Positions 1 to 7,260 of a stretch of 46,336 bases of DNA are shown here, piece by piece. Each line of letters begins with the position of its first letter. Position 1 is the first letter of the stretch. The position numbers were made by a program, and so were the translations under genes. The notes beneath the pieces are model-generated. The model did no database searches and was not told the origin of the DNA. It saw nothing but the letters and a program-made list of their open reading frames with translations. This stretch comes from Bordetella ansorpii (GTDB lineage: Bacteria; Pseudomonadota; Gammaproteobacteria; Burkholderiales; Burkholderiaceae_B): contig NZ_FKBS01000013.1 in NCBI RefSeq assembly GCF_900078315.1, forward strand, positions 283,794 to 330,129, written 5' to 3'.

Positions 1-45
1 CAGGAAGACGAAAAGCTGGGTAAACAGGGGCAGGGTGCTGGGCAC
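1..45 (-). CDS. Possible start of a divergent membrane protein gene, cut by the left edge
   Basis: Reading the minus strand from a GTG at 45, 15 codons stay open to the window edge and give a hydrophobic N-terminus ([15 protein letters not shown]). It would be divergent from orn. In Bordetella-like genomes I recall an M48-type membrane metallopeptidase beside orn, and such proteins begin with a hydrophobic helix of this sort. That identity rests on memory of gene order, not on any motif visible here. The fragment is too short to support more, and it may not be a gene. Confidence 0.25.
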   Translation of the reverse strand, partial: MPSTLPLFTQLFVFL

Positions 46-85
46 GGCGTGTGAGAAAATGGCGCGTTTTCTAAAGGCAAATTAT

Positions 86-631
86 ATGGCTGCGAACGAA
101 AATCGCCTGGTCTGGCTCGACATGGAAATGACCGGGCTCGATCCCGAGAAGGAACGCATCATCGAGGTGGCCGTCGTCGTGACGGAACCCGACTTGACCA
201 TCGTGGCCGAGGGTCCGGTGCTGGTGATCCACCAGCCCGACAGCCTGCTGGACGCCATGGACAACTGGAACAAGTCCACCCACGGCAAGAGCGGCCTGAT
301 CGACAAGGTCAAGGCATCGACGATCTCCGAGGCGCAGGCCGAGACCGAGCTGATCGCCTTCCTGTCGCAGCACGTGCCGGCGGGCAAGTCGCCGCTGTGC
401 GGCAACACCATCAGCCAGGACCGCCGTTTCATGTTCGCGTACATGCCGAACCTGGAGCGCTTCTTCCACTACCGCAACCTGGACGTCAGCACGCTGAAGG
501 AACTGGCGCGCCGCTGGGCGCCGGCCGTGTACAAGGGTTTCGAGAAGAAGAGCCGCCACGAGGCGCTGGCCGACATCTACGAATCCATCGACGAACTGAA
601 GTACTACCGCGAGCACATGCTCAAGATCTAG
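86..631 (+). CDS. orn: Oligoribonuclease (3'-5' exonuclease on short RNAs)
   Basis: DEDDh-family exoribonuclease of 181 aa that degrades 2-5 nt RNA fragments, including pGpG from cyclic-di-GMP turnover, to mononucleotides in the cytoplasm. The first exonuclease motif DMEMTGLD lies near residues 11-18 (D and E bind metal), followed by [10 protein letters not shown] with its Asp near residue 115 and a C-terminal RHEALADI region holding the last His/Asp. I chose the ATG at 86. An in-frame ATG at 35 would add 17 residues not found in the family, and 181 aa is the usual length. The next gene starts 19 bases downstream, so the two are probably cotranscribed. Confidence 0.96.
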   Translation: MAANENRLVWLDMEMTGLDPEKERIIEVAVVVTEPDLTIVAEGPVLVIHQPDSLLDAMDNWNKSTHGKSGLIDKVKASTISEAQAETELIAFLSQHVPAGKSPLCGNTISQDRRFMFAYMPNLERFFHYRNLDVSTLKELARRWAPAVYKGFEKKSRHEALADIYESIDELKYYREHMLKI

Positions 632-650
632 GCGCCAGGCGAGGATCGCG

Positions 651-1283
651 ATGGAACTGCCTGTCCACGAGATCCGGCGCATCGAGCGCGAGGCGCTGGC
701 CCGAGGCGTCGCCCTGATGCCGCGCGCGGGCCTCGCGGCTGCCCGTTTCGCGGCGGCCCGGTTGGCGCAGATGGGGCAAGCGAACCCGGCAGACCCCGTC
801 CTTTCATTGCCCGTCCTGGCCCTGGCCGGGCCTGGCAACAATGGCGGTGACGCCCTGGTGGCGGCCACCTGGCTGCGCGCCTGGGGCCATCCCGTACAGG
901 TCGTGCTGTATGCCGACCCCGACCGCCTGCCCGCCGATGCGCGCCTGGCCTACGACGGCTGGCGCCAGGCAGGCGGCTCGACGCTGTCCGACCTGCCTGC
1001 CAATCACCCCGCCCTGGCGCTGGACGGCCTGTTCGGCATCGGCCTGAACCGTCCCCTGGACGAGATCTGGCAGGCGCGGGTCGACACGATCAACGGCTGG
1101 AACATCCCCGTGCTGGCCCTGGACGTTCCAAGCGGGTTGGATGCGTCTTCCGGACGTGAGCTGGGCAGGGCGGTCAGGGCGGCCTGGACCTTGTCCTTCA
1201 TCGCCTGCGCGCCGGGGCTGGGCAGCCCGGCCGGGCTTGGGGTATGCGGAGAGCGGCATCTCGATACCCTGGGGTTGGCGTGA
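651..1283 (+). CDS. nnrE: NAD(P)H-hydrate epimerase (YjeF N-terminal domain, stand-alone)
   Basis: This 210-aa protein matches the YjeF_N domain, which interconverts the R and S forms of damaged, hydrated NAD(P)H so that a separate dehydratase can repair it. Visible hallmarks are the glycine-rich [13 protein letters not shown] segment around residues 63-75, [12 protein letters not shown] around 124-135, and the [12 protein letters not shown] segment near residue 160. In E. coli the epimerase is fused to the ADP/ATP-dependent dehydratase; here the kinase-like C-terminal domain is absent and the protein ends after the N-terminal fold, so the dehydratase must be encoded elsewhere. It follows orn by 19 bases. 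A hairpin lies just after its stop. Confidence 0.88.
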   Translation: MELPVHEIRRIEREALARGVALMPRAGLAAARFAAARLAQMGQANPADPVLSLPVLALAGPGNNGGDALVAATWLRAWGHPVQVVLYADPDRLPADARLAYDGWRQAGGSTLSDLPANHPALALDGLFGIGLNRPLDEIWQARVDTINGWNIPVLALDVPSGLDASSGRELGRAVRAAWTLSFIACAPGLGSPAGLGVCGERHLDTLGLA

Positions 1284-1284
1284 C

Positions 1285-1317
1285 GGGAAGTGCCGCGCTT
1301 TGCGGCGCGCGCTTCCC
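1285..1317. terminator. Hairpin between convergent nnrE and rnk
   Basis: Arms GGGAAG (1285-1290) and CTTCCC (1312-1317) enclose an inner stem GCCGC/GCGGC (1292-1296 with 1302-1306). It lies directly after the nnrE stop and before the convergent rnk stop, as expected for a bidirectional terminator. There is no clear T-run, so termination may be weak or Rho-assisted. Confidence 0.5.
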
Positions 1318-1337
1318 CGCACCGGCAATCCGAGCGC

Positions 1338-1757
1338 TCAGGTCCCGTAATCGCCCGCCGCTTCCGGCTGATAGTCGATGCCCGCCAGGATGGCCTCGTG
1401 CCGGATCCGGTCCGGACCTTGCCATTGCACGGATTGACCGGTTCGCTGTCCCAGCAGGCTCAAGCCCAGCGGCGACATCACGGAAATCTGCCCCGCGGCG
1501 GCATTGCTTTCAGACGGATAGGACAGCACCACGGCCATGTCCTGGCCATCGGCCGTCACCAACCTGACGCGCGTACGCATCGTCACGACGTTGGCGTCGA
1601 TTTCCTGTGCGGGGACGGTAACGACCGAATCCAGCAGTTCCTGGGCGGTATCTTCCACGCCCGGCGGCAGGCCATCGGCCGACATGCGGGCCAACAGGCC
1701 GGTGAGGCGGGCGTGGTCGAGTTCGGTCAGGGTACGTTCCAGATCAGCAGTTTGCAT
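1338..1757 (-). CDS. rnk: Rnk, nucleoside diphosphate kinase regulator (GreA/GreB C-terminal fold)
   Basis: 139-aa RNA polymerase-binding protein of the Rnk family, close to the E. coli length of 136. An N-terminal helical part (residues 1-50, DLERTLTELDHARLTGLLAR) precedes the GreA/B-type FKBP-like domain with VTMRTRVRLV, VVLSYPSE and ISVMSPLGLSLLGQRTG. Rnk binds RNA polymerase near the secondary channel and was first found through effects on nucleoside diphosphate kinase and alginate in Pseudomonas. I chose the ATG at 1757, which has GGAG about 9 bases upstream; a longer reading from 1880 would add an unrelated tail. It is convergent with nnrE and has its own promoter (2011-2039). Confidence 0.88.
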   Translation of the reverse strand: MQTADLERTLTELDHARLTGLLARMSADGLPPGVEDTAQELLDSVVTVPAQEIDANVVTMRTRVRLVTADGQDMAVVLSYPSESNAAAGQISVMSPLGLSLLGQRTGQSVQWQGPDRIRHEAILAGIDYQPEAAGDYGT

Positions 1758-2211
1758 GGGTGTCACTCCGAGGTGGCCGGGCTTGCGCAGGGGGCAAGCC
1801 ACGGCGGTTGCGCGGGCTGGCCCGACGACCTGGGAAATGCGCTGATTGGGGGAAAAGAGGCGGTCGCCGGGCTCAGCCATGTGCGGCGAAGGCCGCGGCA
1901 GGTCCGGTCGTGCCCGGCCGGCTCAGGCGCGCGCGCGCGCCGGTGCGCCGCGGTGGGCGGCAACCGTGCTGCGTGGCCATGCGTCGGACCGAATGGGGCG
2001 TCATGAGTTGATTGTAGGCATGTCCCGGCGGATCACCAACCCGAAGGGCGCGCCGGACACGAGAAAACATGAGCCGGTGGCATGACGGAGAAGTCACGCC
2101 CGGAGCCCGAGAGGGCGAGGACGAGACTTCGCAGTTGTGCCTCCGGCGCTCAAGAACTCAGATCCCGCCCCAGCAAACCCACCCGTCCCATCCACGGCCG
2201 CCAGCCCGGAA
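1758..2211. other. 454-bp non-coding gap holding the rnk leader and the paaX 3' side
   Basis: No open reading frame here looks like a real protein; those present are short and rich in Arg, Ala and Pro, as expected from GC-rich non-coding sequence. It holds a likely rnk promoter at 2011-2039, an implied leader of about 245 bases, and a self-complementary 16-base GC alternation at 1926-1941. I see no tRNA, repeat or clear terminator behind paaX. Confidence 0.6.
2011..2039 (-). promoter_or_regulatory. Likely sigma-70 promoter of rnk
   Basis: On the minus strand, TTGGTG (2034-2039) and TACAAT (2011-2016) are separated by 17 bases. Initiation would fall near 2004 and leave a leader of about 245 bases before the rnk ATG. 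Confidence 0.5.
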
Positions 2212-3171
2212 TCAGGCGGCGTCGCTTTGCGCGGCAGGCAAGGGCCGTCCGCCAAACCGCGCCAGCGCCTCGGGACGCAGCGCCCGATAGCCTTCGTTCT
2301 CGCGCCCGGCCAGCGCATCCAGGTGCGCCTCCGAGGCATCGAACAGCTTCCAGTACAGCCGTCCGCACAGTTCGCGCGCGGGATGCCCCGGCCAGTTGTC
2401 CGGCAGCATGGGGCCGGGCAATCGCGGGTCATGCAACACGATGCGCCGCCAACTATGCAGCAGCAGCACGCGCGCGGCGAAGGCCTGTTCGGGCGAGGCC
2501 GGGGCCTCGTCCAGCAGCTTTTCCAACGGCCCGAAGTTGCGGCTGAACTGGCGGTACTGCTCGGCCACGTCGTCCAGGTTCCAGCATTGGGTGGCCAGGC
2601 TGGCGATGGGCAGGCCGCCCGCGCCGGCCAGGTCGCGGGCCGACAGCACCAGCGCCTTGTCGGGGATGCCCAGCCTGTCCAGGATGGCGTGCGCCGCGCT
2701 GGCTTCCGTCTGCGGATGGGCGAACAGCCCAGGCGCCACCATGCCGAAGCCTTCCCACAGCAATTCGCGGCGCAGTTCGGCGCGCTCGGCCAGCCCGTTG
2801 TTGCCGACCCGGGGCAGGGCCACCAGCGTCCATTCGCCGTTCCATTCGCGCGCCGGCCCTTCGTAGATGCGCTGCGAGGCGCGTGCGGTGTCGCGCAGGC
2901 CGCGCTCGGTCATCAGGTACAGGCTGCGCCGGCCGTGGCGCTCGGCGCGCAGCCAGTCCTGCGCCACCAGGCGGAACACACTGGTGCGCAGCAGGCGCTC
3001 GTTGATGCCGACCGGCGCCAGCAGCTCGATCAGGTCACCCAGCCAGATGGCGCCGCCGTGCGGGCCCAGCGCATCGCCCAGCAGACTGACGCACAGCGAC
3101 TTGGCGCGCGGCGGATCCTGCTTGAGCAAGCGGGCGATGAAGCGGTCCAGCGGGGAGGGGGCAGTGGCCAT
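2212..3171 (-). CDS. paaX: PaaX, phenylacetyl-CoA-responsive repressor
   Basis: 319-aa transcriptional repressor of the PaaX family, which releases DNA on binding phenylacetyl-CoA, the first pathway intermediate. An N-terminal winged-helix region (roughly residues 10-85, including LLAPVGINERLLRTSVFRL as the helix-turn-helix) precedes the PaaX central and C-terminal domains beginning near GEWTLVALP. It is divergent from paaA with a 202-bp gap that carries two RTGATACR direct repeats and the paaA promoter, the expected position for PaaX control. Length fits the family (about 300-320 aa). Many other betaproteobacteria use the TetR-type PaaR instead; no paaR is present here. Confidence 0.92.
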   Translation of the reverse strand: MATAPSPLDRFIARLLKQDPPRAKSLCVSLLGDALGPHGGAIWLGDLIELLAPVGINERLLRTSVFRLVAQDWLRAERHGRRSLYLMTERGLRDTARASQRIYEGPAREWNGEWTLVALPRVGNNGLAERAELRRELLWEGFGMVAPGLFAHPQTEASAAHAILDRLGIPDKALVLSARDLAGAGGLPIASLATQCWNLDDVAEQYRQFSRNFGPLEKLLDEAPASPEQAFAARVLLLHSWRRIVLHDPRLPGPMLPDNWPGHPARELCGRLYWKLFDASEAHLDALAGRENEGYRALRPEALARFGGRPLPAAQSDAA

Positions 3172-3236
3172 GAAACAGCCGGAAACCGGCGGGTGATGGG
3201 GACGGGACGCCGGGCGGGCGGCGCACGGTCCATGAC

Positions 3237-3262
3237 ATGATACATAAATCGAACGTGATACG
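3237..3262. promoter_or_regulatory. Candidate PaaX-binding direct repeats
   Basis: TGATACA (3238-3244) and TGATACG (3256-3262) lie 18 bp apart just upstream of the paaA -35 box. The second copy, in context ACGTGATACGGAATT, resembles the E. coli PaaX site as I remember it (TGATTCG core). Recognition is by motif similarity only. Confidence 0.35.
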
Positions 3263-3271
3263 GAATTTTGT

Positions 3272-3300
3272 TTGACAATCGTTTTTCTGTATTAAATAAT
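3272..3300 (+). promoter_or_regulatory. Strong sigma-70 promoter for the paa operon
   Basis: A perfect -35 TTGACA (3272-3277), a 17-base spacer and AATAAT (3295-3300, five of six matches) lie in an AT-rich island. Initiation near 3307 would leave a leader of about 67 bases before paaA. Confidence 0.75.
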
Positions 3301-3373
3301 GGATTCATCGAGCGGCAATCCGCCCGGGCGTTCCTCGCGCCCCCGCACAGCCGCCCCTCCCAGGAGACAAGCC

Positions 3374-4363
3374 ATGTACGCGCAATTGGTCGAAACCGGC
3401 GTCAAGAAAGTCCGCGGCGTCGATGAACTGACCGGTCCCGAGCAGGCCTTCCAGCGCCGTATCGACGACGGCGTGCGCATCGAGGCCAAGGACTGGATGC
3501 CCGAGGCCTACCGCAAGACCCTCATCCGCCAGATCTCGCAGCACGCCCATTCCGAGATCGTCGGCATGCTGCCCGAAGGCAACTGGCTGACCCGCGCGCC
3601 GTCGCTCAAGCGCAAGGCCATCCTGCTGGCCAAGGTGCAGGACGAGGCCGGCCATGGCCTGTACCTGTACAGCGCCGCCGAAACCCTGGGCGTGTCGCGC
3701 GACCAACTGGTCGACGACCTGCATTCGGGCAAGGCTAAGTACTCCAGCATCTTCAACTACCCCACGCTGACCTGGGCCGACATCGGCATGATCGGCTGGC
3801 TGGTCGATGGCTCGGCCATCATCAACCAGATCCCGCTGTGCCGCTGTTCCTACGGCCCGTATGCGCGGGCCATGGTGCGCGTCTGTAAGGAAGAGTCCTT
3901 CCACCAGCGCCAGGGCTATGACCTGCTGATCGAGATGTGCCGCAACGGCACGCCCGAGCAGAAGGCCATGTGCCAGGAAGCGTTCAACCGCTGGTGGTGG
4001 CCCGCCCTGATGATGTTCGGTCCTCCGGACGGCGATTCGCCCAACAGCGCGCAGTCCATGCAATGGAAGATCAAGCTGTTCTCCAACGACGAACTGCGCC
4101 AGAAGATGGTCGACCAGAGCGTGCCGCAGGCCGAATACCTGGGCCTGACCGTGCCCGATCCCGACCTGAAGTGGAACGCCGAGCGCGGCCACTACGACTT
4201 CGGCGAGATCGACTGGAGCGAGTTCCACGCCGTGTTGAAGGGCAACGGCCCGTGCAACCGCGAGCGCCTGGCTGCGCGCGTCAAGGCGCACGAGGACGGC
4301 GCCTGGGTGCGCGACGCGCTGGTCGCCCACGCCGACAAGCAGGCCCGGCGCAAGGCCGCCTGA
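3374..4363 (+). CDS. paaA: PaaA, catalytic di-iron subunit of phenylacetyl-CoA 1,2-epoxidase
   Basis: 329-aa ferritin-like monooxygenase subunit that inserts one oxygen atom across the aromatic ring of phenylacetyl-CoA to form the 1,2-epoxide. Di-iron ligand motifs are visible: Glu61 in HSEIVG, ExxH at Glu91-His94 (DEAGH) and ExxH at Glu174-His177 (EESFH). It acts as a PaaABCE complex in which PaaC is structural and PaaE supplies electrons. I chose the ATG at 3374, preceded by AGGAGACA; an upstream in-frame ATG at 3299 overlaps the promoter. It is first in the operon and 92 bases from paaB. Confidence 0.97.
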   Translation: MYAQLVETGVKKVRGVDELTGPEQAFQRRIDDGVRIEAKDWMPEAYRKTLIRQISQHAHSEIVGMLPEGNWLTRAPSLKRKAILLAKVQDEAGHGLYLYSAAETLGVSRDQLVDDLHSGKAKYSSIFNYPTLTWADIGMIGWLVDGSAIINQIPLCRCSYGPYARAMVRVCKEESFHQRQGYDLLIEMCRNGTPEQKAMCQEAFNRWWWPALMMFGPPDGDSPNSAQSMQWKIKLFSNDELRQKMVDQSVPQAEYLGLTVPDPDLKWNAERGHYDFGEIDWSEFHAVLKGNGPCNRERLAARVKAHEDGAWVRDALVAHADKQARRKAA

Positions 4364-4455
4364 GCCGCACCGGTCTTTCCGACACGGCCGGCACGCACCT
4401 GCCGCCGGCCATCGACCTCCTTACTCGTGGGCGCCGCGCGCCCCAGGAACGCATC

Positions 4456-4740
4456 ATGAGCAAAGAATGGCCCCTGTGGGAAGTCTTCATCCGCAGCCAG
4501 CACGGGCTGGCGCACAAGCACGTCGGCAGCCTGCACGCGCCCGACGCCGAGATGGCCATCAACAATGCGCGCGACGTCTATACGCGCCGCAATGAGGGCC
4601 TGAGCATCTGGGTGGTGCGCGCCGCCGACATCGTGGCCAGCAGCCCGTCGGATAAAGAACCGCTGTTCGAGCCGGCCAACAACAAGGTCTACCGGCATCC
4701 CACGTTCTTCCCGATGCCCGACGAAATCAAGCACATGTAA
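4456..4740 (+). CDS. paaB: PaaB, accessory subunit of phenylacetyl-CoA epoxidase
   Basis: 94-aa small subunit (MSKEWPLWEVFIRSQ...) that bridges PaaAC units in the ring epoxidase; it has no cofactor motif and family members are about 90-95 aa. The segment LAHKHVGSLHAPDAEMAINN is typical. It is read in the operon between paaA and paaC, with only 12 bases to paaC. The start at 4456 has AGGAA about 10 bases upstream. Confidence 0.96.
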   Translation: MSKEWPLWEVFIRSQHGLAHKHVGSLHAPDAEMAINNARDVYTRRNEGLSIWVVRAADIVASSPSDKEPLFEPANNKVYRHPTFFPMPDEIKHM

Positions 4741-4752
4741 GGCGGGCGGCAC

Positions 4753-5517
4753 ATGGACAAATCCCTGTTCGAAACCCTGCTGCGCCTGGGCGACGGCAAT
4801 CTGGTGCTGGCGCAGCGCCTGGTGGCGTGGACCGGCCACGGTCCCATCCTGGAAGAAGACCTGGCGCTGACCAATACCGCGCTGGACCTGCTGGGCCAGG
4901 CGCGCCTGTGGCTGACGCTGGCGGGCGAGGTCGAAGGCGCGGGCCGCGACGAGGACGCGCTGGCCTATCTGCGCGACGCGCCCGAGTTCCGCAATCCCCT
5001 GCTGGCCGAACGCCCCAACGGCAACTATGCCGACACCATGGCGCGCCAATATTTCTACGACGTCTGGCACTACTTCCTGCTGCAGAACCTGCAGCAGTCG
5101 AAGGATGAGCGCGTGGCCGCCATCGCTGCCAAGTCCATCAAGGAAGTCACCTACCACGTGCGCCGATCGGCCGACCTGGTGGTGCGCCTGGGGGACGGCA
5201 CCGACGAAAGCCATGCCCGCATGCAGGCCGCCGTCGACGACGTCTGGCGATTCACCGGCGAGCTGTTCACCGACGACGACATCGATCGCGACGTGGCCGC
5301 GCGCGGCATCGGCTGTGAGCTGGCCTCGCTGCGCGAGCCCTGGCTGGCACACGTGCGCGAGGTGCTGGAAGAGGCCACGCTGACGGTTCCCGACGACGCG
5401 CAGTCGTTCCATGCCGCGCAGCGCGGCGGCCGGCAGGGCCGCCACACCGAAGAGCTGGGTTATGTGCTGGCCGAGATGCAGCATCTGCATCGCGCCTACC
5501 CCGGAGCGACGTGGTGA
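4753..5517 (+). CDS. paaC: PaaC, structural ferritin-like subunit of phenylacetyl-CoA epoxidase
   Basis: 254-aa ferritin-fold partner of PaaA. It keeps the four-helix architecture (LGDGNLVLAQRLVAW, LDLLGQARLWL, ARQYFYDVWHYFLLQ) but not the full set of PaaA-type ligands, in line with its non-catalytic, stabilising role. It is translationally coupled to paaD: its TGA at 5515-5517 overlaps the paaD GTG start region. Length matches the family. Confidence 0.96.
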   Translation: MDKSLFETLLRLGDGNLVLAQRLVAWTGHGPILEEDLALTNTALDLLGQARLWLTLAGEVEGAGRDEDALAYLRDAPEFRNPLLAERPNGNYADTMARQYFYDVWHYFLLQNLQQSKDERVAAIAAKSIKEVTYHVRRSADLVVRLGDGTDESHARMQAAVDDVWRFTGELFTDDDIDRDVAARGIGCELASLREPWLAHVREVLEEATLTVPDDAQSFHAAQRGGRQGRHTEELGYVLAEMQHLHRAYPGATW

Positions 5518-6026
5518 ACACGAACGCCGCCGCCCACGTTCCCGAGGCCGAGGTCATGCATTGGCTGCAAGCCGTGCCCGATCCCGAGATCCCCGTGCTG
5601 TCGGTGGTGGATCTGGGCGTGGTGCGGCAGGTCGGCTGGGACGGCGAGACGTGCGTGGTCACCATCACGCCCACGTACTCGGGCTGTCCGGCCATGCGCG
5701 AGATCTCGCAGGACATCGAACGCACGCTGGCCGGCCATGGCGTGGCCAGCGTGCGCATCGAGACCCGCCTGGCGCCGGCCTGGACCACCGACTGGATGAG
5801 CGAGCGGGGCCGCCAGGCGCTGGCGCAATACGGCATCGCCGCGCCCGCGCAGCGCGCCGTGGACATCTCCGGCATCAGCCGGCGCGTCAGCCAGCCCGCC
5901 ATTGCGTGCCCGCACTGCGGCTCGTCCAACACCCGGCTGGTCAGCAATTTCGGCTCGACGTCGTGCAAGGCGCTGTACCGCTGCAGCGCCTGCCGCGAAC
6001 CGTTCGATTACTTCAAGACACACTAG
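5511..6026 (+). CDS. paaD: PaaD, DUF59/MIP18-type maturation factor of the epoxidase
   Basis: 171-aa protein with an N-terminal DUF59 (MIP18/PaaD) domain (ALPDPEIP-like segment VPDPEIPVLSVVDLG, then TYSGCPAMREI carrying the conserved Cys) and a C-terminal zinc-ribbon with two CxxC pairs (CPHCGS and CSACRE). It is thought to help iron or Fe-S assembly of the epoxidase and is not part of the purified complex. It starts at GTG 5511 or the adjacent GTG 5514, both overlapping the paaC stop. An 86-base gap follows before paaE. Confidence 0.94.
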   Translation: MVNTNAAAHVPEAEVMHWLQAVPDPEIPVLSVVDLGVVRQVGWDGETCVVTITPTYSGCPAMREISQDIERTLAGHGVASVRIETRLAPAWTTDWMSERGRQALAQYGIAAPAQRAVDISGISRRVSQPAIACPHCGSSNTRLVSNFGSTSCKALYRCSACREPFDYFKTH

Positions 6027-6112
6027 ACGGATCCGATGATGAGCACGCCGGACCGCTTCCCGTGTGATTCCTTCCTCGTGAAGGGGGCGCCAGGCGCCAA
6101 GAGGGCACAACA

Positions 6113-7201
6113 ATGAACTCGACCGCATTCCATACGTTGAAAGTGGCGTCCGTGGCGCGCAACACGCGCGACGCCGTGGTGGTCACTTTCGACCTGCCGC
6201 AAGACCTGTCCGACGACTTCGCCTTTCGGCCCGGCCAATACCTGACGCTGCGCACGCAGTTGTCCGGCGAGGAGGTGCGCCGCTCGTATTCCATCTGTTC
6301 GGCGCCCGGCGACGGCGTGCTGCGCGTGGCCATCAAGAAGGTCGACGAGGGCGTGTTCTCCAGCTGGGCCAATCACCAGTTGCAGGCCGGCCAGACGCTG
6401 GAAGTGATGCCGCCCGCCGGCAATTTCACCATCGAATTCGACCCCACGCAGGCGCGCCGCTACGTGGCCTTCGCCGTGGGCAGCGGCATCACGCCCGTGC
6501 TGTCGCTGGTCAAGACGGCGCTGTCCACCGAACCCGACAGCCGCTTCACGCTGTTCTTCGGCAACCGCGCCTCGTCGTCGGTGCTGTTCCGCGAAGAGAT
6601 CGAGGACCTGAAGAACCGCTACATGGAGCGCTTCTCGCTGGTCTACATCATGAGCCGCGAGGCGCAGGACATCGACCTGTTCAACGGCCGCCTGGACGGC
6701 GACAAGGTCGACCAGCTGCTGCGCGTGTGGATGCCGCCGGCGCAGATCGACTATGCCTTCGTGTGCGGCCCCCAGACCATGATCGAAAGCGTGGTCGAGC
6801 ACTTGCAGGCGCAGGGCATCGCGAAGGACCGCATCAAGTTCGAGCTGTTCGGCGCGCCCAAGGGCCCGCGCGCCCTGCGTACCGGGCGCGAGGCCCTGGC
6901 CGCGCCCGGCAAGGGCCAGTGCGAAGTCACCGTGGTGCAGGACGGCCACAGCCGCACGTTCTTCATCGACAAGAACCAGGACAGCGTGCTCGATTCGGCG
7001 CTGGCCCAGGGCATCGAACTGCCGTATTCGTGCAAGGGCGGCGTGTGTTCCACCTGCCGCTGCAAGGTCATCGAGGGCGAGGTGGACATGGACGCCAACT
7101 TCGCGCTGGAAGACTATGAGGTGGCGCGCGGCTTCGTGCTCAGTTGCCAGAGTTTCCCGGTCAGCGACCGCCTGGTCATCGATTTCGACCAGGAAACCTG
7201 A
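6113..7201 (+). CDS. paaE: PaaE, NADPH-dependent reductase of phenylacetyl-CoA epoxidase
   Basis: 362-aa electron-transfer subunit with an N-terminal FAD-binding domain (RPGQYLTLR and RRSYSICSAP for flavin contact, residues about 38-65), an NADPH-binding domain (GSGITPVLSLVKT, CGPQTMIE) and a C-terminal plant-type 2Fe-2S ferredoxin (SCKGGVCSTCRCKV, with the fourth Cys in SCQSFP). It passes electrons from NADPH to the PaaA di-iron site. An AGAGGG ribosome site lies 9 bases before the ATG. The 86-base gap from paaD contains a GGCGCC-A-GGCGCC self-complementary element. Confidence 0.96.
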   Translation: MNSTAFHTLKVASVARNTRDAVVVTFDLPQDLSDDFAFRPGQYLTLRTQLSGEEVRRSYSICSAPGDGVLRVAIKKVDEGVFSSWANHQLQAGQTLEVMPPAGNFTIEFDPTQARRYVAFAVGSGITPVLSLVKTALSTEPDSRFTLFFGNRASSSVLFREEIEDLKNRYMERFSLVYIMSREAQDIDLFNGRLDGDKVDQLLRVWMPPAQIDYAFVCGPQTMIESVVEHLQAQGIAKDRIKFELFGAPKGPRALRTGREALAAPGKGQCEVTVVQDGHSRTFFIDKNQDSVLDSALAQGIELPYSCKGGVCSTCRCKVIEGEVDMDANFALEDYEVARGFVLSCQSFPVSDRLVIDFDQET

Positions 7202-7260
7202 CCCTTATCCCATACACGCGCGGGCCGCGCAGGCGCCGCGCCAACCACTGGAGATTGCCC

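Noticed and set aside
1846-2097. Small protein genes in the rnk-paaX gap
   Set aside because: Several short frames overlap on both strands with no ribosome site, and their composition is Arg/Pro/Ala noise typical of GC-rich non-coding DNA.
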